Below, in pieces: positions 63,585 to 64,000 of a stretch of 64,000 nucleotides of DNA (position 1 is its first letter; each line of letters starts with the position of its first letter). The translations under genes and the position numbers were made by a program. The DNA is from Undibacterium sp. YM2 (lineage in GTDB: Bacteria > Pseudomonadota > Gammaproteobacteria > Burkholderiales > Burkholderiaceae_D), in the NCBI RefSeq assembly GCF_009937975.1, contig NZ_AP018441.1:6420813-6484812 (forward strand). Direction: 5' to 3'. Under the pieces are notes generated by a model. That model did not search any database. It saw only the letters and a list, made by a program, of their open reading frames with translations, and had not been told where the DNA came from.

Positions 63585-63719
63585 TCAAGCTGCCAGGCGT
63601 TTACGGCCTTTGGCGCGACGTGCGTTCAGAACAGCGCGGCCACCGCGGGTTGCCATGCGTGCGCGGAAACCGTGAGTGCGCTTGCGGCGAACGACGGAAG
63701 GTTGGTAAGTACGTTTCAT
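63585..63719 (-). CDS. rpmH: 50S ribosomal protein L34
   Basis: 44 residues from ATG 63719 ([20 protein letters not shown]), the exact L34 length; the frame running on to 63797 is not part of it. It is the first gene of the rpmH-rnpA-yidD-yidC run. Confidence 0.98.
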   Translation of the reverse strand: MKRTYQPSVVRRKRTHGFRARMATRGGRAVLNARRAKGRKRLAA

Positions 63720-63918
63720 GTTGGTCTCGCTATTTGAGCAATAAAAAAAATCGGAATTACGGATAAAGGCTGTCTTGGGTGCGACTTCGGCTTGCACATT
63801 TTCGTCAGGCCTTTCGCCTTTACTGCCCCAAAACCGCTGCTCATGGTGTGAAGCGTCAATCCATCAAAAAAACTGATAATTAAAGCCGCACCAATAAAAG
63901 AGGGGTAGGGAACCCTGA

Positions 63919-63948
63919 ATTAGACACCATTTTTGCTTTGCGTGTCAA
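63919..63948 (-). promoter_or_regulatory. rpmH promoter
   Basis: On the minus strand TTGACA (63948-63943), 18-bp spacer, TCTAAT (63924-63919), giving a leader of about 190 nt before rpmH. The remaining edge, 63949-64000, is AT-rich; dnaA and oriC should lie just beyond it but nothing diagnostic is inside the window. Confidence 0.65.
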
Positions 63949-64000
63949 TCACTTAGCGCAAATTTTAATCAATCCAGGCACAACTATTGGTGCAATGCAA

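Overview
The window looks like chromosomal DNA of a betaproteobacterium, most likely Oxalobacteraceae (Undibacterium/Janthinobacterium-like). This is inferred from gene content and overall protein style: TonB receptor and porin, chemoreceptors with a WEEF tail, a BMP-type nucleoside ABC transporter and an AIM24/M48 operon. It was not tested by a search. The right edge carries rpmH-rnpA-yidD-yidC-mnmE, all on the minus strand. This is the conserved block beside oriC/dnaA, so the window should end just short of the replication origin. I see no rRNA, tRNA, CRISPR array or intact insertion sequence.

Layout. 0-8 kb: end of an alpha/beta hydrolase-like gene, a secreted GH13 amylase, a TetR/aldo-keto reductase pair around three operator-like sites, DEAD-box helicase deaD with two tandem DbpA RNA-binding domains, a small secreted protein and a LysR regulator. 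8.4-12 kb: an operon of a membrane M48 metalloprotease and three AIM24-family paralogues. 12-16 kb: a PhzS-like FAD monooxygenase, a frameshifted MarR regulator, a repeat block, strong palindromes and a LivJ-like solute-binding protein. 16-20.6 kb: a probable light/oxidative damage set (DUF6544-like protein, lipocalin, photolyase, DASH cryptochrome). 20.7-23.5 kb: a decayed zone with two 3' remnants of the LivJ-like gene, a frameshifted MocR-type regulator and a small membrane protein.

23.6-27.7 kb is a visibly AT-rich island. It holds an AAA+ ATPase and a subtilisin-like protease, matching the IetAS plasmid-stability/anti-phage pair, plus a membrane-anchored protein of unknown function. Next to it (27.7-30.6 kb) is an unusual 964-residue fusion of a phytoene-desaturase-like flavoprotein with a polyprenyl diphosphate synthase.

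30.9-43.2 kb is sensing and uptake: two related chemoreceptors, a PstS-like small periplasmic protein with a porin, a TonB receptor, and a solute-binding protein followed by a Cache/PAS histidine kinase. 43.3-48.4 kb: metallophosphoesterase, serine hydrolase, azlCD and an AraC regulator. 48.8-53.6 kb: a complete BMP-family (probably nucleoside) ABC transporter. 53.9-59.4 kb: a LysR/class II glutamine amidotransferase pair, a small membrane protein, and an ArsR-P450-monooxygenase-DUF6058 cluster. 59.4-64 kb: the origin-proximal housekeeping block.

Three kinds of dispersed repeat are visible: a long palindromic element at 14.2-14.4 kb and 60.9-61.0 kb, a CTCCCCTT-type element at 12.1 kb and 53.7-53.9 kb, and a 47.3 kb element. 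Two regulators (MarR at 13.7 kb, MocR at 21-22 kb) are each broken by one missing base in a homopolymer. These are either recent mutations or sequence errors.
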